Source: Chlorobiales bacterium
GTDB taxonomy: Bacteria; Bacteroidota; Chlorobiia; Chlorobiales; Chlorobiaceae
DNA length: 64,000 bases
NCBI GenBank assembly: GCA_022360275.1
Contig: JAKSDC010000019.1
Span: forward strand, 8,501 to 72,500
Reading direction: 5' to 3'
The notes under the pieces are model-generated. The model searched no databases. It saw nothing but the letters and a program-made list of their open reading frames with translations, and was not told the origin of the DNA. Shown here piece by piece: positions 26,849 to 34,904 of this stretch. The number at the start of each line of letters is the position of its first letter. The first letter of the stretch is position 1. A program made the position numbers and the translations under genes.

Positions 26849-28093
26849 ATGCCGTACTCAAATTCACCTGTCTTTATTCCGGCACAGCGTGTCCAGAATT
26901 ATCATTACGCCATTCGCAACATTGTCAGCAATGCGCGGCGTCAGGAAGAACAGGGGAACACAGTCACCTACCTGAACATCGGTGACCCGGTACTGTATGA
27001 TTTTCAACCGCCTGAAGAGCTTGTCGAAGCAACGGTTCTCGCTCTAAGGCAGGGACATAACGGCTACGCCCCATCATGCGGAAAAAAGGATGCAGTCGAG
27101 GCAATCGCCGAAGATGCTCTTTCACGCGGGATCCCGGTCTCCCCGGATAACATCATCATTACCTTTGGCGCTTCGGAAGCGGCAGACCTTGTATGTACTG
27201 CGATGCTGAATCCCGGTGACGAGGTGCTCTGCCCTTCCCCCGGCTATCCTCTCTATAATGCAATAATCGCCAAACTGAACGCAAGGGAGCTCCAGTACAA
27301 ACTTGACCCTGACAACAGCTGGCATCCGGACCCGGAGGAGATTGAAAGCAAAATAACCCTCCGAACAAAGATTCTCGTTGTCATCAATCCGAACAACCCG
27401 ACGGGGGCACTTTATCCTCCCGACTTGCTAAAGGAACTGGTCGATATTGCCCGCAGACACCGGCTGCTTATTATCACCGACGAGGTCTATCACAAACTTG
27501 TCTACGAAGAAGCACATACACCCCTTGCTTCGATGGCTGAAAATGATGTTGCGATAATCACCATTGACAGCTTGTCGAAAAACTATATGGCCCCCGGCTG
27601 GAGAATCGGCTGGCTTGCCATCACCAACAGCCATCTTATTCCGGATGTACATTTTGCGTTTGTAAAACTTGCAGATGCAAGGCTTTGCGCCCCAATGGCC
27701 CCACAGTACGCCATCAAAGCCGCTATGAAATTGAGAAAGGACTATATTGAAAGCGTTATGAGCCGTCTGCGTGCTCAGAGGGATATTACCGTAGACATGC
27801 TGAACGCTATTCCGGGGATCAGTTGTAACCACCCGAAAGGAGCATTTTACGTCATGGGCAAGGTCGATCTTGCCATGTCTCCATTCAATTCCGATGAAGA
27901 GTTTGTGCTGAAGCTTCTGCAGGAAAAACAGGTGCTTTTCGTTCACGGCTCCGGATTTGGAACCGATCCCCTGCAAGGCTTTTTCAGGGTAGTCTTTCTG
28001 CCCGATGTATCGACGCTGAAAAAAGTGTACAGCGATCTCGGAGATTTCGTCAAACAATACCAGCAACCTTTTTTCAAAGAACCCATAACATAA
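26849..28093 (+). CDS. Class I/II PLP-dependent aminotransferase (alanine/aspartate type)
   Basis: The 414-residue protein is a fold-type I aminotransferase. PLP-binding Lys244 is in IDSLSKNYMAPGWRIGW, Asp211 and Tyr214 are in ITDEVYHKLVY, Asn183 is in NPNNPTGALY, and the terminal carboxylate-binding Arg is in GFFRVVFLP. The closest type by eye is the AlaA-like alanine-glutamate group, which also includes enzymes acting on ketomethylthiobutyrate. The next genes are a purine nucleoside phosphorylase 12 bases on and mtnA. The last step of methionine salvage is a transamination, so a salvage role is possible but not shown. The length is normal. Confidence 0.9.
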   Translation: MPYSNSPVFIPAQRVQNYHYAIRNIVSNARRQEEQGNTVTYLNIGDPVLYDFQPPEELVEATVLALRQGHNGYAPSCGKKDAVEAIAEDALSRGIPVSPDNIIITFGASEAADLVCTAMLNPGDEVLCPSPGYPLYNAIIAKLNARELQYKLDPDNSWHPDPEEIESKITLRTKILVVINPNNPTGALYPPDLLKELVDIARRHRLLIITDEVYHKLVYEEAHTPLASMAENDVAIITIDSLSKNYMAPGWRIGWLAITNSHLIPDVHFAFVKLADARLCAPMAPQYAIKAAMKLRKDYIESVMSRLRAQRDITVDMLNAIPGISCNHPKGAFYVMGKVDLAMSPFNSDEEFVLKLLQEKQVLFVHGSGFGTDPLQGFFRVVFLPDVSTLKKVYSDLGDFVKQYQQPFFKEPIT

Positions 28094-28105
28094 AACTGCT
28101 TCACC

Positions 28106-28927
28106 ATGATTGAACAACGTGCTAAAATCCAGGAGGCCGTCTCGTTTATCCGCTCGAAAACCAGTGACGAATATCCTGTTGGAATCGTTCTCGGAACCGG
28201 TCTCGGCGCCCTGGCAAAAGAAATAAATGTAGAACTGTCTCTCGATTACGGAGACATCCCCTATTTCCCCATTTCGACGGTTGAAACCCATCATGGCAAA
28301 CTTATATTCGGCACTCTTGCGGGAAAAAAAGTTGTTGCAATGCAGGGACGGTTCCATTTCTACGAAGGCTATTCGATGCAGCAGATTGTGTTTCCTGTCA
28401 GAGTCATGAAACATCTCGGCGTAAAAACCTTGGGCATAACCAATGCCTGCGGGGGGCTCAACCCGGCATTCAGTAAAGGCGACATCATGCTTATCGATGA
28501 CCACATCAACTTCCTGGGAACCAATCCTCTTATCGGACCGAACGATCAGGAAATCGGACCGAGATTCCCGGACATGTGCGCCCCGTACTCCCCGGGAATT
28601 CTCGACATCGCCGAACAGGTTGCGCTCGAACATAAAATCAAGGTCCAGCGGGGTGTTTATGTCGCTCTTTCCGGTCCCTGCCTTGAAACCCGCGCAGAGT
28701 ATCGCATGCTCCGTACCATCGGTGCAGATGTTGTCGGCATGTCAACTGTTCCGGAAGTCATTGCCGCAGTACATCAGGGAACTGAAGTATTCGGCATGTC
28801 GATCATCACCGACGAGTGTTTCCCGGACAACCTGGAACCCGTCAGTATCGAGGAAATTATTGAGGTCTCAAATGAAGCCGAACCGAAAATGACAACAATT
28901 TTCAAGAGCGTTGTCGAAAGACTTTAA
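28106..28927 (+). CDS. Trimeric-type purine nucleoside phosphorylase, possibly acting on MTA/adenosine
   Basis: The 273-residue protein belongs to the PNP/MTAP trimeric family. Motifs seen are GIVLGTGLG, ETHHGKL, GRFHFYEGY, NACGGLNP, GPCLETRAEYR and GADVVGMSTVPEV. Glu194 matches the base-binding Glu201 of human PNP. The position equal to human Asn243 is Asp236 (SIITDECFPD), a change known in the human enzyme to allow adenosine. With mtnA immediately downstream, it probably supplies methylthioribose-1-phosphate from methylthioadenosine, but inosine/guanosine activity cannot be excluded. Spacing to mtnA is 20 bases. Confidence 0.9.
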   Translation: MIEQRAKIQEAVSFIRSKTSDEYPVGIVLGTGLGALAKEINVELSLDYGDIPYFPISTVETHHGKLIFGTLAGKKVVAMQGRFHFYEGYSMQQIVFPVRVMKHLGVKTLGITNACGGLNPAFSKGDIMLIDDHINFLGTNPLIGPNDQEIGPRFPDMCAPYSPGILDIAEQVALEHKIKVQRGVYVALSGPCLETRAEYRMLRTIGADVVGMSTVPEVIAAVHQGTEVFGMSIITDECFPDNLEPVSIEEIIEVSNEAEPKMTTIFKSVVERL

Positions 28928-28947
28928 CTTTTAAACACTTAACCACA

Positions 28948-30009
28948 ATGATCGACGCCGTTTCTTTTGAAAACAATACCCTTGGCTATCTCGACCAGCG
29001 ATTTCTTCCGTTGAAAGAGGATTACATCAGGACAAAAGATTACCGGGAAGCTATCGAGGCCATCAAAACCCTTGCCGTCAGAGGTGCTCCGCTCATTGGT
29101 ATCGTCGCAGGCTATACCGTTATGCTGGGGCTTAACAGTTACGAGGGTAACAAGGAAGAGTTTCCTCCCTACTTTGAAAACCTCATACAGGAAGTCGAAG
29201 CTTCAAGACCCACCGCCGTCAACCTTTTCTTTGCCACTGCACGCATGAAAGAGGTATACGATGCTCACTTTGCGTCGGATTCTCTCGAAGAACTCTTTTC
29301 GAAGATGCTTGTTGCCGCGAAAAAAATCCATGCTGACGAGATTGCAAACTGCGATAACATGGCCCGTCACGGCGTGGAACTCATCAAACAGGATCTTGCC
29401 GAAACCCTCAGGACGAGAAAGCTCAATGTTCTTACCCACTGCAATACCGGTACTCTGGCAACAGGAGGGTCGGGAACTGCCCTGGGGGTCATCAAACATG
29501 CCTGGAAGGAAGGTCTTATTGAAAAAGTCATCACGGCGGAAAGCCGGCCTCTGCTGCAGGGACTGCGGCTTACCGCATGGGAACTTGAAAACGAAAACAT
29601 TCCTTTCATTTCGATTTCAGATTCATCTTCGGCCTTCCTCATGCAAAAAGGCATGATCGATTTCGGCATTGTCGGTGCTGATAGAATTGCGGCCAACGGA
29701 GACACCGCAAATAAAATAGGGACGTTCGCCCATGCTGTCAGCGCATCGATTTACAATGTACCATATTACATTGCAGCCCCGGTATCCACTATCGACATAA
29801 CCATCAATGACGGCTCGCAAATCCCTATCGAAGAACGAAGTGCCGATGAGCTGAGGACAATTTTCGGTACACAGGTTGCCGCACCATCCACACCCGTTCT
29901 GAATTATGCGTTCGATGTGACACCCAATCAGTACATCCGGGGTATCGTCACGGATAAAAAAGCCGTTGTCGGCAGTTATTCCGAAGAATTGCAAAAACTT
30001 GTCGACTAA
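28948..30009 (+). CDS. mtnA: S-methyl-5-thioribose-1-phosphate isomerase
   Basis: MtnA converts methylthioribose-1-phosphate to methylthioribulose-1-phosphate in methionine salvage. The 353-residue protein has the eIF2B-like fold motifs VRGAPLIGIVAGY, the catalytic Cys in THCNTGTLATGGSGTALGV and the catalytic Asp in VGADRIAANGDTANKIGT. The related ribose-1,5-bisphosphate isomerase is less likely given the neighbouring phosphorylase. No mtnB, mtnC or mtnD homologue or RuBisCO-like protein is in the window, so later steps must be elsewhere or absent. A MITE-like element and terminator follow. Confidence 0.94.
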   Translation: MIDAVSFENNTLGYLDQRFLPLKEDYIRTKDYREAIEAIKTLAVRGAPLIGIVAGYTVMLGLNSYEGNKEEFPPYFENLIQEVEASRPTAVNLFFATARMKEVYDAHFASDSLEELFSKMLVAAKKIHADEIANCDNMARHGVELIKQDLAETLRTRKLNVLTHCNTGTLATGGSGTALGVIKHAWKEGLIEKVITAESRPLLQGLRLTAWELENENIPFISISDSSSAFLMQKGMIDFGIVGADRIAANGDTANKIGTFAHAVSASIYNVPYYIAAPVSTIDITINDGSQIPIEERSADELRTIFGTQVAAPSTPVLNYAFDVTPNQYIRGIVTDKKAVVGSYSEELQKLVD

Positions 30010-30034
30010 AACCAGGGGCTGAACACAAACCGTC

Positions 30035-30218
30035 AAAGAGGCTGTCTCAAAAGGGCGGCCTCGCGTATTTTGAGCCGACAATCGACATCTCTCCTGACTG
30101 TCATCCATCCCCGGGCCTGCCCCGTGAAATCAAAAGCATCTGTAAAATCTCTTGGATGCCCGGATTTCCGTAAAAACAAAAAAGCTGCCTCATAATCGAC
30201 TTATGAGACAACCTCTTT
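30035..30218. mobile_element. MITE-like element with 19-bp terminal inverted repeats
   Basis: AAAGAGGCTGTCTCAAAAG at 30035-30053 and CTTATGAGACAACCTCTTT at 30200-30218 are inverted repeats matching at 17 of 19 positions. The 146 bases between have no open reading frame of note. Internal inverted pieces occur (CATCCCCGGGC and GGATGCCCGG). A third copy of the end motif, in the same orientation as the left end, is at 30183-30195. A single related end occurs at 16239-16258. The ends resemble those of some transposase families, but no transposase is present. Confidence 0.45.
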
Positions 30219-30219
30219 T
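30181..30219 (+). terminator. Rho-independent terminator after mtnA
   Basis: CTCATAA at 30189-30195 pairs with TTATGAG at 30201-30207 around TCGAC. The flanking GCTGC and ACAACC partly extend the stem, and a run of CTCTTTTTTATT follows. It coincides with the right end of the MITE-like element. Confidence 0.7.
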
Positions 30220-30453
30220 TTATTCCGCAATTGTTCGTTATACTTTTTCTATAGAGAAAAAACTTTTCTACCGAGTAAATCAAGCAGTACACATCCCTGA
30301 ACGCCCCTACAAAAAATTATTAGTGTTGCAGCACAACGAACGATTGCAGTTCGGGAAACCTATAGTTTTATAGCTGACAACGTTCATCCTTTTCAACAAG
30401 CAAACTGTTTAAGGCCGAATCAGGATTAACCCCGGAGAACTTTCAATCCAGAG

Positions 30454-30849
30454 ATGAAAAACAGGTTACATAAGGAAAAAAACGAACCATCCGACAACTC
30501 GTTGCAGATCTTCAACTACAGTGACTTTCTTGATCGTGTGATGGGAGACCAGGAGCTGGCCACGAGTATTCTCGAAGAGTTTGCAGGATTGATCGGGCAA
30601 CATGCAGAAAAGTTGCGCCATGCGGTTGAATCCGGAGATCATGAAAGCATCAGACAGATCGGCCACATGATCAAAGGCGAATCGGGCAACATCAGCGCCC
30701 CCGCCCTGTATGAAAGCTCCTATGCGATTGAAAAAGCGGGAAAAGCTCAAAACAGCAGCGAACAGAACGAACTTCTCCCGGTGCTGCTTGCAGACATTGA
30801 CAATCTAACACACGCAATCCGGGAAGTTTTGCAAAAAGAGGGCAAGTAA
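30454..30849 (+). CDS. Stand-alone Hpt phosphotransfer protein
   Basis: The 131-residue protein is a helical Hpt domain with phospho-acceptor His71 in IGHMIKGESGN, a variant of the usual HxLKGxSxN. Such proteins pass phosphate from a hybrid kinase receiver to a response regulator. It has no neighbouring kinase or regulator. The only hybrid kinase in the window, at 4395-6410, lacks an Hpt domain, so it is one possible partner but is 24 kb away. The charged N-terminal tail (KNRLHKEKNEPSD) precedes the domain. It is flanked by long spacers, so it is probably monocistronic. Confidence 0.85.
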   Translation: MKNRLHKEKNEPSDNSLQIFNYSDFLDRVMGDQELATSILEEFAGLIGQHAEKLRHAVESGDHESIRQIGHMIKGESGNISAPALYESSYAIEKAGKAQNSSEQNELLPVLLADIDNLTHAIREVLQKEGK

Positions 30850-31062
30850 AATTGCACCTTCAATGCATTCCATCGACCACAACTCTCTTCACAAAGGCAA
30901 CGGGCATTGTTTTCTTTGCCTGTTTGGCAATTGTTTTCCAGCATTTTCTTACAACCCGACCTGAAACATCCGGCTCATCTTTTGTTCAATTGCATGCACC
31001 GATATAATTCCGTACAATTAGGCGAAACTGCGTTGGGTGCTTTACATTGTCCCGAAAAAAGT

Positions 31063-31086
31063 AAACAGGACACAGGAGACAAATAG
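31063..31086. repeat. Heptamer array, ACAGGAN family
   Basis: The plus strand reads ACAGGAC, ACAGGAG, ACAAATA after AA. It is a short degenerate seven-base array upstream of cydD. Confidence 0.45.
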
Positions 31087-31232
31087 CAAAAAATGACTAC
31101 GTAATAGTTACCAATGGAATAATGGGAAAACGCATTTCAATATTCAAGGGCACCTCGATTAATTTGTTGCACGACCTGAATACTTCGTTGGTCGGTGCTC
31201 GAAATCCTCATGTACTCTATGTACACTCCGGT

Positions 31233-31253
31233 TTCTGCGCTCCGTCCGCCTTG
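31233..31253 (+). repeat. Dispersed repeat, copy 2 (TTCTGCGCTCCGTCCGCCTT)
   Basis: It matches the minus strand of 14746-14766 at 20 of 21 positions. A small inverted pair (TGTACTC, then GTACA) lies just upstream at 31211-31225. Confidence 0.65.
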
Positions 31254-31299
31254 TCTTCAGCTCGCTCTCGACAATTAATAGAGGTCCCCTCAATCGTAA

Positions 31300-31328
31300 T
31301 TAGTCAATAGTCGATACTCGTCACTGTG
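31300..31328. repeat. Heptamer array, TAGTCRA family
   Basis: The plus strand reads TAGTCAA, TAGTCGA, TACTCGT, CACTGTG, a degenerate seven-base series about 65 bases upstream of the cydD ATG. Confidence 0.45.
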
Positions 31329-31392
31329 CTTGGATGTTTGGACAATCGCTCAATGCAGGGCAAAGAATCAGGAAAGAATCCAAAACCAGATC

Positions 31393-33135
31393 ATGAATCT
31401 TGACCGGAGGCTTCTTCTGCTCGCCAAGCAGTATCCAATACCGTTCATTGCATCGATTTTATTTGGTTTGCTTGGCGGAATCGCGCTCATCGGTCAAGCA
31501 TCCCTGCTGAGCAGGATCATAGACACAATTTTTCTGAAACACACAGGGCTTGAGAATATTCTGAAGCTCCTGTTTTTGTTTGCTCTTTTCAGCATCTTTC
31601 GGGCTCTCTTTAACTGGACAAGCGAAAGCGAAGCGAACAGGGGAACCTTGAAAATAAAGCAGTCCCTCCATGAAAGGCTTATGGAGAAGCTTTCCGCTCT
31701 TGGCCCTGCCTATACCGGCTCGGTACAGAGCGGGAAACTGAGCGTTAACCTCCTCAAAGGCGTCGAGTCCCTTGACCCTTATTTCAGCCAGTATATCCCG
31801 CAGCTTGCTCTCTCTTCGCTGATTCCGCTAACGATTCTCGCAGTGGTTTTTCCGACCGACGTATTCAGTGGCTTCATTCTGCTTACAACTGCCCCGCTGA
31901 TTCCGCTTTTTATGCTCCTGATCGGCAAGGCAGCAAAAAAAGTAACGGCAAAACAGTGGGAAACGTTGAGCAGAATGAGCGGTAACTTCCTCGACGTCCT
32001 GCAGGGTCTTACAACACTCAAACTTTTCGGTAGAAGCCGGGAAAGGAAACAATCAATATTCGAAATCAGCGAGGCATTCAGACATGCAACCATGAAAGTT
32101 CTGAAAGTTGCCTTTCTTTCTTCGCTTGCGCTGGAACTTGTCGGCACCATTGGCACGGCGATCATCGCGGTCTCGATAGGCCTGAGGCTGTGGAACGGGT
32201 CGATCGGCTTCGAATCCGCACTGTTCATTCTCCTGCTTACGCCTGATTTCTATCTTCCTCTCCGGCAACTGGGAACAAAATTTCATGCAGGAATGGAAGG
32301 AGTCAGTGCCGCACACGATATTTTCACTCTTCTCGACAAGCCTGAACCGGAAAAAGAGATCACCGCACACCCGTCCGACACCCTTGATTATTCCAAGGAA
32401 AACATTGTCTTTGAAAACGTAAGGTTCTCCTACGACGGCAGCGGCACATACGCATTACAGCAAATCAACTGCACGTTAAAGCCCTGCAATACAATCGCAA
32501 TAACAGGACCGAGCGGTGCAGGCAAAACAACGTTCATCAACCTGCTCCTGCGTTTCATCGATCCGTGCGGAGGCGCAATCATGATTGGAGGCAAAGCTCT
32601 TCAAAGCATTGAACGTGAACAATGGCTGCAACGGGTAGCCTGGATTCCCCAACATCCCTATTTTTTCAATGCGACGCTCAGGGAAAATCTTCTTCTTGCC
32701 AAAAAGGATGCAACCGAAGATGAACTGATGACAGCCGTTGAATACTGCCGTCTTGGCTCTTTTGTCGATTCACTGCCACAGGGACTGGATACGCATATCG
32801 GTGAGCAGGGGACCAGAATCAGCGGCGGCGAAGCACAACGCCTGTCATTCGCAAGGGCATTTATCAAGGAGGCCCCGATACTGGTGCTTGATGAACCCAC
32901 TTCACACACCGATCCGACACTTGAGCAAGAGCTGCTTGAATCCATGAACAGGCTGACCAAAGGAAAAACCTCTGTAATAATCGCACATCGCTTGAGTACC
33001 GTAAAAGACGCTGATCATATACTGGTATTCGATAAAGGACGGATTGTACAATCCGGTTCACATTCGTCGCTCATGAAAGAAGATGGTTTTTACCGTAACG
33101 CGCTGCGAACGTTTCAGGAGAACACCGCGGTATGA
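31393..33135 (+). CDS. cydD: Thiol reductant ABC exporter subunit CydD
   Basis: CydD is one half of the CydDC ABC transporter that exports glutathione or cysteine and is needed for cytochrome bd assembly. The 580-residue protein has six membrane segments in the first 310 residues. The ATPase domain has Walker A GPSGAGKTT, signature ISGGEAQRLSFARAF and Walker B PILVLDEPTSHTD. I chose the ATG at 31393, because the upstream in-frame TTG at 31330 adds residues unlike the family; the ribosome-binding site is weak. Its stop overlaps the cydC start (ATGA). Confidence 0.93.
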   Translation: MNLDRRLLLLAKQYPIPFIASILFGLLGGIALIGQASLLSRIIDTIFLKHTGLENILKLLFLFALFSIFRALFNWTSESEANRGTLKIKQSLHERLMEKLSALGPAYTGSVQSGKLSVNLLKGVESLDPYFSQYIPQLALSSLIPLTILAVVFPTDVFSGFILLTTAPLIPLFMLLIGKAAKKVTAKQWETLSRMSGNFLDVLQGLTTLKLFGRSRERKQSIFEISEAFRHATMKVLKVAFLSSLALELVGTIGTAIIAVSIGLRLWNGSIGFESALFILLLTPDFYLPLRQLGTKFHAGMEGVSAAHDIFTLLDKPEPEKEITAHPSDTLDYSKENIVFENVRFSYDGSGTYALQQINCTLKPCNTIAITGPSGAGKTTFINLLLRFIDPCGGAIMIGGKALQSIEREQWLQRVAWIPQHPYFFNATLRENLLLAKKDATEDELMTAVEYCRLGSFVDSLPQGLDTHIGEQGTRISGGEAQRLSFARAFIKEAPILVLDEPTSHTDPTLEQELLESMNRLTKGKTSVIIAHRLSTVKDADHILVFDKGRIVQSGSHSSLMKEDGFYRNALRTFQENTAV

Positions 33136-34883
33136 TAAGCGTTCTTAAAAGCCTTCTGCAAATCGTCCGTCCTTACCAGTGGTGGATGCTGCTTGCCGCC
33201 GTCATGGGGTTCGCCACGGTCGGCAGCGGTATCGGTCTGCTTGTTTCATCCGCCTACATCATCGCAAAAGCCTCGCTTCATCCTCCTTTTACGGAGCTTC
33301 AGCTTGGCATTGCAGGTGTCAGGTTTTTTGGTATTGCCCGTGGCGTATTACGTTATATCGAAAGGCTTGTCTCACATAACACAACCTTTAAAATCCTTTC
33401 GAAACTACGGATCTGGTTTTACGAATCTCTCGAACCGCTTGCCCCGGCAAGGCTTATGCACTACAAAAGCGGTGATCTTCTGCAGAGAATAACGGGAGAT
33501 ATCGACACACTTGAAAACCTTTACGCCCGTGTGATAGCGCCTCCACTGACAGCTTTGATGGTTTCCGTTCTTCTCTGGATTCTCATGGGGAAATTCTCCC
33601 TTATGTTTTCTGTCACACTGTTTTGTTTTCAGGCTGCCGCCGCTGTAGGAATCCCCCTGTTTACCGGATACCTGAACCGGGGAACCGCATCAAAAATCTC
33701 GGCTCTGCAAACAGAGCTGCAAACAAAAACACTTGATTGTATTCAGGGTATCGGCGATCTCATGCTCTTCAACCGTCTTGACGATCATATCCGGAAAATC
33801 CATGAATTGAAAAAACGCGAGCTCGCCCTGCAGAGAAAACAAACCCTTATTCAGAAATCCCACGAGTCGCTCACAGGGCTGCTGATGAACGCAGCAGTGC
33901 TTGTGCTGTTATGGATGCTTGCACCCGAAGTGTCTGCAGGGAACATTAACGGGGTCTATACGGCGGTAATTATCATTGCAGTCATGGCATCATTTGAAGC
34001 GTTTCTTCCCTTGCCGGACGCTGTTCAGCATCTTGAAGCCAATGCAACAGCTGGCAAAAGACTGTTTGAAATCGTCGATGCGCAACCTGCAATCATCGTG
34101 CCCGAATCCCCCGAAAAATTTCCTGCCGATTCTACAATCCGTTTCGAAAACATCACGTTTTCCTACCCGGAAACAAGTTTTCCTGCTCTTTCAGAGGTAT
34201 CGTTTACCATCCGTGAGGGAGAAAAATTCGCTATCGTAGGCCCGAGCGGCGCTGGGAAATCAACGATAACCAGCTTGCTTTTGAGATTCTGGGATCCTGC
34301 ACAGGGAAACATCCATATAGGAAACAAAAACATAAGGCACCTCGATCCGGAGGTAATCAGGAAAAATACCGGCATCGTCGACCGGAAAACCTATCTTTTC
34401 GGCACCACCATACGAGAAAACCTGCTCCTTGCAAAACCGGATGCAGACGATGAAGAACTGAAGCAGTCACTGTTATTCGCCGGACTCGGATCGTTTACCG
34501 CCAAACTTGACAAGTGGGTAGGGCAACATGGCATGAATCTGAGTGGGGGTGAAAGACAAAGAATGGCAATTGCACGGATGCTCCTGCAGAACGCACCGGT
34601 TATCGTGCTCGATGAAGCAACTGCAAATCTCGATACACTAACCGAAAAAAGCGTGATGTACAGCATCCTTGAGCTCTGCCGTCAGAAACCCGCGAAAAGC
34701 TTGCTGGTGATCACCCACCGGCTGCGCGATATGGCACAGTACGACAAGATAATCGTTCTCGAAAAGGGAACTATCGTGGAACAGGGGTCACATGATGAGC
34801 TTTTGAAAAATAACGGTCTCTACGCTTCCATGTGGTCACTCCAGCACCGGCTAAACCCGCCAGAACTTCTGACCGGCTCATGA
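33132..34883 (+). CDS. cydC: Thiol reductant ABC exporter subunit CydC
   Basis: CydC is the second half of the CydDC heterodimer in the inner membrane. The 583-residue protein has six membrane segments and an ATPase domain with Walker A GPSGAGKST, signature LSGGERQRMAIARML and Walker B PVIVLDEATANLD. The start overlaps the cydD stop by four bases, so equimolar synthesis is likely. No cydAB genes are in the window. Many green sulfur bacteria have a cytochrome bd oxidase for oxygen defence, which this exporter would support. Confidence 0.93.
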   Translation: MISVLKSLLQIVRPYQWWMLLAAVMGFATVGSGIGLLVSSAYIIAKASLHPPFTELQLGIAGVRFFGIARGVLRYIERLVSHNTTFKILSKLRIWFYESLEPLAPARLMHYKSGDLLQRITGDIDTLENLYARVIAPPLTALMVSVLLWILMGKFSLMFSVTLFCFQAAAAVGIPLFTGYLNRGTASKISALQTELQTKTLDCIQGIGDLMLFNRLDDHIRKIHELKKRELALQRKQTLIQKSHESLTGLLMNAAVLVLLWMLAPEVSAGNINGVYTAVIIIAVMASFEAFLPLPDAVQHLEANATAGKRLFEIVDAQPAIIVPESPEKFPADSTIRFENITFSYPETSFPALSEVSFTIREGEKFAIVGPSGAGKSTITSLLLRFWDPAQGNIHIGNKNIRHLDPEVIRKNTGIVDRKTYLFGTTIRENLLLAKPDADDEELKQSLLFAGLGSFTAKLDKWVGQHGMNLSGGERQRMAIARMLLQNAPVIVLDEATANLDTLTEKSVMYSILELCRQKPAKSLLVITHRLRDMAQYDKIIVLEKGTIVEQGSHDELLKNNGLYASMWSLQHRLNPPELLTGS

Positions 34884-34904
34884 CCTTCTAAAACAAACTT
34901 TCTG

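Larger units (their letters stand above)
30010..30453. other. 444-base intergenic region after mtnA
   Basis: No gene is visible. The region holds the 184-bp MITE-like element (30035-30218) with its terminator end. The remaining 235 bases before the Hpt gene are AT-rich and show no clear motif. Confidence 0.6.
30850..31392. other. 543-base intergenic region before cydD, repeat-rich
   Basis: No gene is visible. The first 210 bases show nothing distinctive. The rest holds short tandem arrays (31063-31086, 31300-31328) and the second copy of a dispersed repeat (31233-31253). Confidence 0.6.

Noticed and set aside
27428..28633. 401-codon open frame on the minus strand
   Set aside because: It lies wholly antisense to the aminotransferase and nucleoside phosphorylase genes, shows no recognisable domain, and both plus-strand proteins are well conserved.
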